The position numbers and the translations under genes are program-made. This document shows, in pieces, positions 8,995 to 17,227 of a stretch of 64,000 nucleotides of DNA (its first letter is position 1; each line of letters starts with the position of its first letter). The stretch spans positions 124,001 to 188,000 of the forward strand of contig NZ_PIOC01000003.1 of the NCBI RefSeq assembly GCF_003369575.1, written 5' to 3'. Source of the DNA: Oceanobacillus arenosus. GTDB taxonomy: Bacteria; Bacillota; Bacilli; Bacillales; Amphibacillaceae. The notes under the pieces are model-generated. The model did no database searches and was not told where the DNA came from. It saw nothing but the letters and a program-made list of their open reading frames with translations.

Positions 8995-9221
8995 CTCAAA
9001 TTCACCTTCCATGATTTGCTTTATTTAACCATCTTCGAATCAATATGTAACTGTGGTATTCATAATTACTTTTCAAAAGGTTCAATATCTTATAAGCATC
9101 AAATAGCATCCACTTGCTCTTAGAATCTGTTGTAAATTTTCTTCTTTTTCTGGACAAAGTAGATTCTCCTCGCCAGTTATCTATTATTCTACATGCCCTC
9201 AATTTTATTGTCCAACTAAGT

Positions 9222-9296
9222 TGGAATGCGTATGAGAAATATCAGCCAGATAAAGGTCCACTTTCCACATTCTTCAACTTCACGATTCGCCACCGC
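9222..9296 (+). pseudogene. 75-bp fragment of a sigma-factor gene
   Basis: These 75 bases differ at only about four positions from the region 2 coding part of the sigma factor at 22314 (WNAYEKYQPDKGPLSTFFNF then TIRH). Nothing before or after it continues the gene. It is the smallest of three copies in the window, alongside the intact gene at 22314 and the decayed gene at 43580. Confidence 0.85.
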
Positions 9297-9319
9297 ATGG
9301 TTTACTAGAGCTATCCTGC

Positions 9320-9359
9320 TAGACAAAAAACAGACTCAATTGAGCCTGTTTTTTGTCTA
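9320..9359 (-). terminator. Terminator of the SDR pseudogene
   Basis: AGACAAAAAACAG and CTGTTTTTTGTCT form an almost perfect 18-bp stem directly downstream of the SDR stop codon. Confidence 0.75.
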
Positions 9360-9363
9360 ATAT

Positions 9364-9717
9364 TTATTTTGCGATAGTACCACCGTCAATAACTAGTTCC
9401 GACTCTGTCATAAAGTGAAACTTCATTAAGTGGGGGTCTTACAGCCAGTTAATTCGGGATAAAACGAGACTCCTCGGATGCCAAGAATAAAACACGTAAG
9501 CAATATCAATAGGATCCGCCATGAATCCTAACGGTATCGTTTTTTGCATCGCCTTTACAAAGTCTTAATCGACTGATTTCAACATAGGTGTTACGAACGG
9601 CACCAGGGGGAAGAGAGTTTACACGAATATATCATATTCCGCTACGTTTGTTGCTGTTACTTTTAATAATGCACGGGTAGCACCTTTTGAGGTTTGATAT
9701 GCTGCGATAGAAGAAAT
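9364..9717 (-). pseudogene. Short-chain dehydrogenase/reductase, degenerate C-terminal half
   Basis: Reverse-strand translation gives recognisable SDR pieces in shifting frames: ISSIAAYQTSKGATRALLKV (the YxxxK catalytic pair), RVNSLPPGAVR, MADPIDIAYVFY-like, LASEES and finally ELVIDGGTIAK before the stop. At least three frameshifts or stops are present and the N-terminal half is absent. A 54-bp copy of the structured repeat (9410-9463) splits EES from the following MTESELVIDGG; removing it with one TTTAT restores EESRFMTESELVIDGG exactly. Confidence 0.85.
9410..9463 (-). repeat. Structured dispersed repeat, copy B (internally deleted)
   Basis: On the reverse strand it begins TTTATCCCGAATTAACTGGC and ends GAAGTTTCACTTTAT, the same ends as copies A and C, but about 100 bases of the interior are missing. 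TTTAT flanks it on both sides and is probably the duplicated target. It lies inside the SDR pseudogene. Confidence 0.8.
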
Positions 9718-10056
9718 ACTAATGAAGAACTACTACCATTTTTTTCATTTCAAATTTATTGGGGTCTGACACCCAGCAATCACTGGTTTTAACTTTACCT
9801 TACAAACAACTCTAATCATTTAATTAGCCCCTTTTCTATTATTTAATATAGACCCACATTGAAACTTATTTGCTGCTGTCCCATCAAGCCCTTTCTATTC
9901 CGATGAACTCTTAATATTACTTTACCATATATCAATGCATTAACTGCAAATAATCACATGCTCTGTCCTACCCATATTATCGAATTCTCCTAGACAAACA
10001 AGATAATCTTATGTATCTTTATAAAGGCATATCATCTAGGAGGAAATAGACATTAT
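9718..10056. other. Intergenic stretch, no gene seen
   Basis: A GGGGTCTGACACCC fragment stands at 9761-9774. A good RBS (AGGAGG, 10038-10043) belongs to the following transporter. Nothing else is supported. Confidence 0.6.
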
Positions 10057-10671
10057 ATGAACAATCAAAATCATACTTCAATAAAAATTTTGGCAGCTGA
10101 TCCATCTGCCTTGGGGCTGTTTGGTTTAGCAATGGTTACACTTGTAGCCTCATCGCAAAAATTAGGATGGACAGAGGGTACGGCTTTAATATTGCCGTGG
10201 GCTTTCTTTTTAGGTGGCCTTGCACAAATAATTGCAGGCTTATTAGATTCGAAGCATAATAATGTATTTGGTGCAACCGCATTTACTGCATATGGACTGT
10301 TTTGGTTCGGTGTTGGAACAACGTGGATGATACAAATGGGTGCTTTCGGTGAGACCTTGCTTGCAAACGCGGATTCGAAACAGCTCGGTGTTGCATTTGT
10401 CGGTTACTTAATCTTCAGCTTGTTTATGACGGTCGGTGCAATGGAAACGCACAAAGTACTATTTTTTATTTTCGTGTGCATTGATTTCTTATTTATCGGA
10501 TTGTCCTTAAGTTCATTTAATATCATGTACGAGTTTTCACATATGCTTACCGCAATCGCTGAATTGCTCGTTGCTTTGTTTTCATTTTATGGTGCAGCTG
10601 CATCCCTATTAAACACACATTTCGGGAAAGTGACATTACCAGTAGGAAAACCATTCGGCATATTTAAGTAA
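10057..10671 (+). CDS. satP: Acetate/succinate transporter, GPR1/FUN34/YaaH (SatP) family
   Basis: A 204-residue protein with six transmembrane helices. The family signature near the N-terminus is present as DPSALGLFGLAMVTL (usually NPxxLGLxxF), and the second conserved block reads GATAFTAYGLFWFGVGTTW. These channels or symporters move acetate, succinate and related small acids across the cytoplasmic membrane as hexamers. A strong AGGAGG lies 14 bases before the ATG. It is a single-gene unit between decayed DNA and the DegU-like regulator. Family assignment is firm. Acetate as substrate follows from the family rather than from anything specific in this sequence. Confidence 0.9.
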   Translation: MNNQNHTSIKILAADPSALGLFGLAMVTLVASSQKLGWTEGTALILPWAFFLGGLAQIIAGLLDSKHNNVFGATAFTAYGLFWFGVGTTWMIQMGAFGETLLANADSKQLGVAFVGYLIFSLFMTVGAMETHKVLFFIFVCIDFLFIGLSLSSFNIMYEFSHMLTAIAELLVALFSFYGAAASLLNTHFGKVTLPVGKPFGIFK

Positions 10672-11072
10672 AAAACACCTTCCCGTCTCTGTTAGTTTTT
10701 AAATATGGTGATTGCCATTATAAAAATCCATTTCCTGAAGTATTACACTCTATTTTTTGCTTATTATTTGCACGCAAAAAGAGGCTAACTGCTTAAAATC
10801 CAAGATAGCCAGAAAATCTGTAAGAATGGTATACTGGTAGCAAGGTAAAAAAATTACGTTAAATCCTAAGAGTTGTTTCTTATCCTTTCAAATAGTATGC
10901 CCTTGTCTGTTATTTATTTGAATTCAAAGGCAGAAGTTAATAATTGCAGTTGATTGGAAGTATTAAACTTTCATATCAGTAAAAAGAACTATATCTTAAC
11001 ACATTATACAAAAATGGTAATTTTGAGTGTTTTAAAATAAATAGAAAAATTCAAATATTTTTACCCAATGAT
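10672..11072. other. Intergenic stretch, no gene seen
   Basis: AT-rich DNA of about 400 bases with no open frame that has an RBS and no clear terminator for the SatP gene. Confidence 0.55.
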
Positions 11073-11116
11073 TAAAAAAGCCAGTAGATAGGGAACGATC
11101 ATGTTCCTTATCTACT
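11073..11116 (-). terminator. Terminator after the DegU-like regulator
   Basis: AGTAGATAGGGAAC (11083-11096) pairs with GTTCCTTATCTACT (11103-11116); the reverse strand continues into CTTTTTT. Confidence 0.85.
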
Positions 11117-11175
11117 AGCTTATCTTCTTGTCACCTTAAGTTAGATACTGAATTTGAAATATGGTGAAATTAATA

Positions 11176-11811
11176 TCATCTTAATATATAGCCATTCTTG
11201 ATAGCCAGCACGATAGCACCTGTTCGATCATTTACCTTTAATTTTCGTAATAGAGATGATACATGGTTTTTAACAGTTGCTTCAGATATGAAAAAATGAG
11301 ACCCAATATCCTTGTTGCTATATCCTTTTGAAATTTCCTCCAACACTTCCCACTCACGATTGGTTAACACCCCTTTTGGTCTATAGGGTACCGGATGTAG
11401 TAGGTTCAAAAACTCCTGATGAAGCACTCTGATTAGCTTAGGATGAACATATATGTCGCCGTTTTCAATGAGATTAATTGCTGAAATGATATCATCAATT
11501 TCCATATCTGATAGAAAGTAACCATCTACTTCTAATTTGAATAGTTCCGTTAATTGCATTTCATCCGTTTTGGAAAGAATTAACCCAATTTTAACGTTAG
11601 AATTCGAGTAATATTCTATCAACTTATGTACATCAATATTGTTAGTGATTTCTATTAGTACAAGAGCACTTTCTGATCTATATTTTTCATTATATAAATA
11701 GCTAATCATTGATGGCTCTATTAGTGTTATTTTGTAGTTAAGTAATTTATTCCTTATTATTCTTCTATCTTTCTGTGTTTCCTGTTCTTTAATAATTGTT
11801 AACGTACTCAA
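11176..11811 (-). CDS. LuxR/DegU-type DNA-binding regulator with degenerate receiver
   Basis: A 211-residue protein from a TTG start, with AGGGGATGG seven bases upstream. The C-terminal 65 residues are a clear LuxR helix-turn-helix, close to DegU (LTNREWEVLEEISKGYSNKD, FISEATVKNHVSSLLRKLKV, NDRTGAIVLAIKNGY). The N-terminal 130 residues have the order of strands and helices of a receiver (ALVLIEITNNID, VKIGLILSKTDEM, VDGYFL) but lack the paired acidic residues and obvious phospho-Asp, so it is probably not phosphorylated in the normal way. No kinase gene is adjacent, so it is an orphan regulator. Targets are unknown. The neighbouring chemoreceptor on the same strand is one candidate. Confidence 0.82.
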   Translation of the reverse strand: MSTLTIIKEQETQKDRRIIRNKLLNYKITLIEPSMISYLYNEKYRSESALVLIEITNNIDVHKLIEYYSNSNVKIGLILSKTDEMQLTELFKLEVDGYFLSDMEIDDIISAINLIENGDIYVHPKLIRVLHQEFLNLLHPVPYRPKGVLTNREWEVLEEISKGYSNKDIGSHFFISEATVKNHVSSLLRKLKVNDRTGAIVLAIKNGYILR

Positions 11812-11951
11812 AACGGTCCATCCCCTATGTAACAGTATTTCTAATTATATAAAATGGAAAAAAAGGTAATATCTGACATGGATTTTTCCACAACAATTTA
11901 TCTTACATCTATCAAATACAAAATTCAATGCAGAACCACAAGCGGTCCACA

Positions 11952-12006
11952 GGGACAGGCAGAGGCCACTGAAAAAAGCACCTTTTTTCAGTGGCCTCGC
12001 CTGTCC
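11952..12006 (-). terminator. Long terminator hairpin after the chemoreceptor gene
   Basis: GGGACAGGC + GAGGCCACTGAAAAAA pairs with TTTTTTCAGTGGCCTC + GCCTGTCCC around a CACC loop: about 25 bp with one bulge. The outer arms are the GACAGGC repeat found elsewhere in the window. Confidence 0.8.
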
Positions 12007-12018
12007 CCTTGTCCATAA

Positions 12019-13776
12019 CTACAGTTTAAATACCCTTACCAATCCATTCAACTCTTCTGCTAATTTTGCAAGTTGTTCCGAACTTCCAGCTACCTCTTCC
12101 ATAATGCTGCTTGTCTGCTCGGAAGATGCTGATGTTTCTTCAATTCCTGCAGCAGACTCTTCAGATATGGATGCAATCTCTTCTATGGATCCATTCATCT
12201 CTTGTGCATTAGCAGCAAGTTCAGATAAGTTTTCTGATATAGCTGTAATACTATTTACCATTTCTGTTACAGCTTCACTTATATTGCCAAAAGTCTTACC
12301 AGTAGTTTCTATTTGTGCCGTTCCTAATTGAACCTCTTTATATCCACCTTGTAATGAATCTGTTACTAGGTTCGTTTCTCTTTGGATATTTGTAACAATG
12401 TCTGTTATGTCGGTTACTGAATCAGATACCTTTTCCGCTAGTTTTCGTACCTCATCAGCCACAACAGCAAATCCTTTTCCATGTTCACCAGCCCTTGCAG
12501 CTTCAATTGCAGCATTTAGTGAAAGAAGGTTTGTTTGATCGGCAACATCTTTAATAACCGTTACTAAATTAGAAATTTCCTCCGACTGTTTATCTAAACC
12601 TTGTACCTTTTGTACAGACTCTTGTACGATTTGATCGATTCTTTCCATTTGTTGAATGGATTTATTCATCAACTCTGAACCATCTTTTGTCATGCTTAAG
12701 ACAATCTTCGAATTATCTCCTATACGTTCCCCATTTTCATTTGCCTCTTGTACTTTCGTAGTAAACGAACTCATAACAGATGCTAAATCAGTTGTGCTAT
12801 TTGCCTGCGTCTCAGAACCAGCTGCTAATTCCTGCATGGTTGATGCAACTTGTTCGGATCCAGATTTAACTTCATTCGCTGATTGCGTCAATTCTTCACT
12901 TTGACTATTAAGCGTCTCTGAAGTATTGGAAACATTCAAGATGACTTTCTTCAAGTTACCTTGCAGAAGATTCAATGCATCTCCAAGTTGAGCCGTTTCA
13001 TCTTTGGTTTTGATATGAATTTCATTTTGGGTTAAATCACCATGTGCAAGATGGCCCATATGTTCGGTTACCATTTTAATTGGTTTAGAAATTTTGTTAG
13101 CAAATAACCAAACAATTAGTATACCAACAAGTAATGTAATTCCAGCTACAATTAGGATTATGTTTAATAATTCACTTGCTGGTTGATTAAATTCCATCAT
13201 ATAAGTACCAGCGCTGACTACCCAATCCCATTCGGGAAAATAACTAGAATAAACACCTTTTTCTGCTATTTGGTTTTTATTATTAGGGAGAGGGTATTCA
13301 TAGAATGTAAATCCTCCACCACTCATTCCTTTGTCAATATACTCTTGCACGAATTTATTTCCCTTTGAATCTACAAGTTCCCAGGAATTATCCCCTTCAT
13401 TACTAGGATTAACAACAGAAAGTCCATCACTTGCATTAACAAATATGTACCCATTTCCACCAAGGTCAATATTTGGATTAATTGGACGTGTTCCATCTTC
13501 ATTCTTCTCGCCTAACACTATTTTCCTTACATTTTCTTGCGCTTCTTCCAATGGCATATTCCCTTTTTCAACCTCTACATTATATGCTTCGATTATTTCA
13601 AGGGTAAATTCTACACTGTTTTTTAAATTCTTTTTACCAACTTCATCCAAACTAGTTTTGCTATATTGATAGCTAACAATTCCTATTATCAACATTGGTA
13701 CAATCAATAGAAGAATCGATATGCAAATAAGTTTTGCTTTGATGGATGAATTAATTTTAAGTGATTTAAATTTCAT
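12019..13776 (-). CDS. Methyl-accepting chemotaxis protein (Cache sensor)
   Basis: A 585-residue chemoreceptor. TM1 is at about 14-36 and TM2 at about 201-226. Between them lies a periplasmic-side Cache domain ([20 protein letters not shown], then [15 protein letters not shown], typical of sCache_2). A HAMP segment ([20 protein letters not shown]) follows, then the long signalling coiled coil. The hairpin tip that binds CheA/CheW is intact: [20 protein letters not shown] then [15 protein letters not shown]. It senses a small external ligand, often a carboxylate for this sensor type, and feeds the flagellar chemotaxis system. It lies about 100 bases after a CheX-like gene on the same strand. 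Confidence 0.93.
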   Translation of the reverse strand: MKFKSLKINSSIKAKLICISILLLIVPMLIIGIVSYQYSKTSLDEVGKKNLKNSVEFTLEIIEAYNVEVEKGNMPLEEAQENVRKIVLGEKNEDGTRPINPNIDLGGNGYIFVNASDGLSVVNPSNEGDNSWELVDSKGNKFVQEYIDKGMSGGGFTFYEYPLPNNKNQIAEKGVYSSYFPEWDWVVSAGTYMMEFNQPASELLNIILIVAGITLLVGILIVWLFANKISKPIKMVTEHMGHLAHGDLTQNEIHIKTKDETAQLGDALNLLQGNLKKVILNVSNTSETLNSQSEELTQSANEVKSGSEQVASTMQELAAGSETQANSTTDLASVMSSFTTKVQEANENGERIGDNSKIVLSMTKDGSELMNKSIQQMERIDQIVQESVQKVQGLDKQSEEISNLVTVIKDVADQTNLLSLNAAIEAARAGEHGKGFAVVADEVRKLAEKVSDSVTDITDIVTNIQRETNLVTDSLQGGYKEVQLGTAQIETTGKTFGNISEAVTEMVNSITAISENLSELAANAQEMNGSIEEIASISEESAAGIEETSASSEQTSSIMEEVAGSSEQLAKLAEELNGLVRVFKL

Positions 13777-13875
13777 TATGTTAACACCTTTCCTCAGTGG
13801 TTTATGAATCTATTTTTTTGGTATTCTTATAGAACTTTATCCAATCCTTCTTTAATTCTTTCTGCTGTTGATTTA

Positions 13876-14337
13876 TCAATTAAGTAGTAAATAGATATCC
13901 ATTCCACCGATATTATCGAACTCGGCAGTCATTTGAATCGCTCTTTCATAACCTGATAATGTAGTGTTCCCCTGTAAAATTGTTGGGGCCGTTATATCTG
14001 TTTGAATGCCATTCTCTACTATGGTGGTGGATATTCTACCTGCAAGCATATTGCCTAATTCACCACTAAATGATGATAGCATTTCACCCTCTATAGGCAT
14101 GCCAAACATCGCTTCTCCAATAGTACTAAAAACAACTGCATCACCAGTTAAAATTAAACTGCCCTTTATATCTCCTGTGACTCCAATCAATACTCCAAAT
14201 TGAAGCTTTAAGCGCTTGCCTAATAAATGTGGTTCACTCATTTGATAATTAATCGGTACTATCGACTTTAAGGATTCAGATGTTCCATTCAATACATCTG
14301 TAATGGTTCTGTTTCTTTCATTAATCGCTATAGTCAA
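13876..14337 (-). CDS. CheX-like chemotaxis phosphatase-domain protein
   Basis: A 153-residue cytosolic protein. The start is TTG 14337 (MTIAINERNRTITDVLNG), which has AAGAAGGAG eight bases upstream; the longer frame to 14370 begins at a TTG without an RBS. The CheX/CheC fold is suggested by alternating strands and the catalytic-type motif SGELGNMLAGR, holding the Glu and Asn that CheX uses to hydrolyse CheY-phosphate. A second hydrophobic repeat (GDIKGSLILTGDAVVFSTIG) is also typical. It stands upstream of the chemoreceptor on the same strand and is probably co-transcribed, suggesting a locus that tunes adaptation for that receptor. Confidence 0.8.
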   Translation of the reverse strand: MTIAINERNRTITDVLNGTSESLKSIVPINYQMSEPHLLGKRLKLQFGVLIGVTGDIKGSLILTGDAVVFSTIGEAMFGMPIEGEMLSSFSGELGNMLAGRISTTIVENGIQTDITAPTILQGNTTLSGYERAIQMTAEFDNIGGMDIYLLLN

Positions 14338-14790
14338 TTTATAGACTCCTTCTTTTATTATTTCAATCAACTTTTATCCGTATTTATTTCGTAATTCAGC
14401 AAAATTAGTACCTCGACTACTGACACTAAACAGCGTTTTCGCAGGATATTAATTAAGCCAAAAGAACTGGTATATATTACCTAACTTAACTTATATCGGT
14501 TTCTTTTTTTGGCATTCAAGCGAATAATGAAATGAAGTAATATTATAATTATTGAATCCGTATGCATAGCCTTTATGATAAAATAGGCTCTCACCCATAA
14601 GTGGCAAAGGGACCGCCTGGACTGACACCAGGATTTAATATACCTAAACAAGGAATGAAAAAAGCACTCGGACGATGAATCTCTTAGCATAATAAAAAAT
14701 CCGCTACTCATGATTAGAGTGACGGACACGCAATTAAAGCTATTCTACGATGGAAAGTATTTATATTGAGTGGATGCACTCTTTTGCAAT
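14338..14790. other. Intergenic stretch with a dispersed repeat
   Basis: No convincing gene. At 14617-14647 it carries CTGGACTGACACCAG followed by GATTTAATATACCTAA, nearly the same as 18474-18505, and in both places a run of As and GCA follows. Confidence 0.55.
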
Positions 14791-15012
14791 CTACTCTTTT
14801 TTCAGCTCAAAGTTTTCTGGGACCATTAGTTCCCATCTATTTCGTGATCGTTCTAATACACCTTCAACTTGAACAACGTTACCATCCCTGTGTGTATCAC
14901 ACGCTATTTTATAATGTTCAGTATCTAATGGAACATTAACCTTAATATTTTTATTATTGCTTCTGCTGAAATAATAATTTCTTCTGACTAAGGATTTATT
15001 GATTACAGCCAT
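14791..15012 (-). CDS. Small hypothetical protein (possible fragment)
   Basis: The frame encodes 73 residues (MAVINKSLVRRNYYFSRSNN to VPENFELKKE) that look protein-like: a basic start, then two beta-like stretches including VVQVEGVLERSRNRWELMV, reminiscent of the end of a small nucleic-acid-binding barrel. I do not recognise the family. There is no ribosome binding site before the ATG, and the frame stays open upstream (KRWRNWFNR), so this is more likely the tail of a decayed larger gene than a complete one. Confidence 0.35.
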   Translation of the reverse strand: MAVINKSLVRRNYYFSRSNNKNIKVNVPLDTEHYKIACDTHRDGNVVQVEGVLERSRNRWELMVPENFELKKE

Positions 15013-15222
15013 CCGATTGAACCAGTTGCGCCATCTTTTTGATCCACCTTTGCCATGAATTAGGCAGGAGTAACTTTATCTCTTTTATGGGACGAGCATC
15101 CCTAGATGACTATGGGGTCTAACACCGGAATTTTATTTCAAAAAGTAACAAAGATCATCGCCTTGTCGAATAGAAGGGTTTAGTCTGTCCTTACGAGGAG
15201 GAAATAACGGATCAAAGGATTA
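15013..15222. other. Intergenic stretch, no gene seen
   Basis: Non-coding DNA with a GGGGTCT repeat fragment at 15114. An AGGAGGAAATAA string at 15196-15207 looks like a stranded RBS but has no usable frame after it. Confidence 0.5.
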
Positions 15223-15265
15223 AGCCGCTCGTTCCAAATAATCATACTGGAACGAACGGCTCTTT
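15223..15265. terminator. Hairpin after the dehydrogenase operon
   Basis: AGCCGCTCGTTCCA (15223-15236) pairs with TGGAACGAACGGCT (15248-15261) with one G-T pair. It is 30 bases past the E2 stop codon. The T-run is better on the forward strand, so direction is uncertain. Confidence 0.65.
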
Positions 15266-15294
15266 TAACCTAAGCAAACGAAACTATTAGCAAC

Positions 15295-15978
15295 CTATCC
15301 TTTAGATCCCATCAGACTCTCTGGACGATGAAGAATTGTTTCCAATTCCTGTAAAAACGCTGCACCTGGTGCTCCATCGACAGCCCTGTGGTCGATTGTC
15401 AGCGATAAATGTATTACGGGAACAATTTGTACATTATCATCTACAACTCTTGGTAATTTTTGAATTCTACCAATACCAAGTAATGCTACTTGTGGCTGAT
15501 TTAATATTGGTGTAAATCCATCAATTGGATACATTCCTAAATTGGAGATGGTAAACGTCCCAGAAGTGACTTCCTCTGCTGTTACTTCCCCTGAAAACGT
15601 ACGACTTATTAAATCCTTTCTATCGTCCGCCAATTTTTCAATGCTCTTTTGTTCAGTATTTTGGATTACAGGTACCATTAATCCATCTTCTAGTGCAACT
15701 GCCAAACCAATATTGGTGTTCGACCATTGCTGAATCGAATTATCAATCATTGTTGCATTCAACGCCGGATGTTTTTTAAGTGCCATTGAAGATGCCTTTA
15801 CAAAAAGATCTGTATAAGATACACTTTGCTTTTGCTTAAATGCTACTAGTTCAGGAATTTCAATTGTTGAATGCAGTGTTAATTGAGCAGTTGTGGCTAA
15901 ACTTTCATGCATTCTTCTTGCAATTGTTTTGCGCATTCCTTTTACTTTAATTGTCTTCGGCTGAATGGCTTCATTCAT
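15295..15978 (-). CDS. 2-oxoacid dehydrogenase E2 acyltransferase, catalytic domain only
   Basis: A 227-residue protein that corresponds to just the catalytic core of E2 (usually 400+ residues). It starts directly with the conserved entry motif VKGMRKTIARRMHESL and ends with the active-site DHRAVDG (His and Asp) near residue 200. Both the lipoyl domain and the peripheral-subunit-binding domain that should precede it are missing. The lipoyl domain is encoded separately 12 bases upstream. It transfers the acyl group from lipoyl to CoA. It is the last gene of the leftward operon E1-alpha, E1-beta, lipoyl protein, E2. No E3 gene is present in the window. Confidence 0.9.
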   Translation of the reverse strand: MNEAIQPKTIKVKGMRKTIARRMHESLATTAQLTLHSTIEIPELVAFKQKQSVSYTDLFVKASSMALKKHPALNATMIDNSIQQWSNTNIGLAVALEDGLMVPVIQNTEQKSIEKLADDRKDLISRTFSGEVTAEEVTSGTFTISNLGMYPIDGFTPILNQPQVALLGIGRIQKLPRVVDDNVQIVPVIHLSLTIDHRAVDGAPGAAFLQELETILHRPESLMGSKG

Positions 15979-15990
15979 ATTATCCCACCA

Positions 15991-16236
15991 CTATTCTCTA
16001 GTTTCGATTGTCGCAATAACATCTCCTACATCGACTGTTTCGTCTTCCTCTTTTTCCAAGGTTTTAACGGTACCTGATGCCGGTGCTGTTACGGTAAAAG
16101 ATGCTTTTGCTGCATCTACTTCAACTATTTCCTGGCCTTTTTCTACTGCATCCCCTACTTCAACTAGCCATTCGACAATATCCCCATCCGTCATACTTGC
16201 TCCTTGTTGAGGAAGTTTTACTTCAACCAGTTTCAT
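15991..16236 (-). CDS. Free-standing lipoyl-domain protein of the dehydrogenase complex
   Basis: An 81-residue protein consisting of one biotinyl/lipoyl domain. It begins VEVKLPQQGASMTDGDIVEW and carries the lipoylated Lys in VDAAKASFTVTA (usual consensus TDKA), then the second half-repeat VGDVIATIET. In most complexes this domain is fused to E2; here it is an independent carrier that must shuttle between E1, the separate E2 core and E3. Spacing to E1-beta (6 bases) and E2 (12 bases) shows tight co-transcription. The altered sequence around the Lys still has the acidic residue and Ala expected by lipoate ligases. Confidence 0.88.
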   Translation of the reverse strand: MKLVEVKLPQQGASMTDGDIVEWLVEVGDAVEKGQEIVEVDAAKASFTVTAPASGTVKTLEKEEDETVDVGDVIATIETRE

Positions 16237-16242
16237 ATTCCA

Positions 16243-17226
16243 TCACCCATTCTGTTTTTGTTTAATAAGGCTTAAAATCGTGCTCTGAATTTGATCCTTA
16301 CCTGGTAAAACAGACATTTCAATTACTTTACTGTAAGGAACTGGAACTTGCGGACGTGTAACGCGTTTAATTGGTGCTTTTAATGATTCAAATGCTTCGT
16401 CTGCCACAATGGCTGCAACTTCGGAAGCAAAGCTGCAAAACCGGTACCCATCATCGACAACAACAAGATGACCTGTTTTTTCAACTGATTTCAAAATGGT
16501 ATCCGTATCAAGTGGGAATAGTGTACGTGGATCAACTACTTCCACAGATATTCCTTCTTTTTCAAGGTTTTTAGCGACTTTAACCGCCTCGTTTACAAGG
16601 TGACCAACCGCAACGACGGTAACATCTGTACCTTCATGTTTAATATCTGCCTCACCAAGAGGGATTGTGTATTCTTCATCCGGTACCTCGCCACGTACTC
16701 CATAACAAGCACCTGGTTCATAAATAACCACTGGGTCATCTTCACGAATGGCTTGTTTAATTAACCCTTTCGCATCATATGGAGTTGCTGGAACGACAAC
16801 CTTCATACCCATGTGAATAAGTTGGGCATACGTGCTATCGGAGTGCTGAGCAGCCATCCCTCCACCACCGCCTGATGCCACGATTCGAACCGTTAGCGGT
16901 ATATTGACTTGTCCACCTGTCATATATCTCAATTTTCCAGCCTGATTAACAAGTTGCTCCATCGTCAAATATTGCAATGAGTTAATATCATTCTCGATGA
17001 TTGGTCTTAATCCGGCCATTGCTGCTCCTACACCAAGACCAGTATAACCAAGCTCTGATAAAGGAGTATCAATAACACGTTTTTTACCATAATCTTTAAC
17101 CATACCAACAGTTGTCCCACTCATTCCAGCCTCAACATCTAATCCCATCACAAAGACATTTGGATCTCTGTCCATTTCTTCCCTCATTGCAGCCTCGACA
17201 GCTTGGATGTATCTGATTTTAGCCAT
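16243..17226 (-). CDS. 2-oxoacid / acetoin dehydrogenase E1 component, beta subunit
   Basis: A 327-residue E1-beta starting MAKIRYIQAVEAAMREEMDR. The transketolase pyrimidine domain comes first (DTPLSELGYTGLGVGAAMAG) and the C-terminal transketolase domain second (VVDPRTLFPLDTDTILKSVE). It forms the heterotetramer with E1-alpha that decarboxylates the substrate using thiamine diphosphate. It lies one base after the E1-alpha stop codon. Length and motifs are normal. Sequence alone does not separate pyruvate, branched-chain and acetoin enzymes; the alpha subunit favours the acetoin type. Confidence 0.9.
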   Translation of the reverse strand: MAKIRYIQAVEAAMREEMDRDPNVFVMGLDVEAGMSGTTVGMVKDYGKKRVIDTPLSELGYTGLGVGAAMAGLRPIIENDINSLQYLTMEQLVNQAGKLRYMTGGQVNIPLTVRIVASGGGGGMAAQHSDSTYAQLIHMGMKVVVPATPYDAKGLIKQAIREDDPVVIYEPGACYGVRGEVPDEEYTIPLGEADIKHEGTDVTVVAVGHLVNEAVKVAKNLEKEGISVEVVDPRTLFPLDTDTILKSVEKTGHLVVVDDGYRFCSFASEVAAIVADEAFESLKAPIKRVTRPQVPVPYSKVIEMSVLPGKDQIQSTILSLIKQKQNG

Positions 17227-17227
17227 G

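Noticed and set aside
9002-9202. 66-codon reverse frame upstream of AraC 1
   Set aside because: No RBS, no recognisable protein features, and it overlaps the AraC 5' end.
15190-15265. Leader peptide with AGGAGG upstream of a hairpin (T-box or attenuator)
   Set aside because: No open frame follows the AGGAGG, no T-box motif is present, and no forward-strand gene lies downstream.
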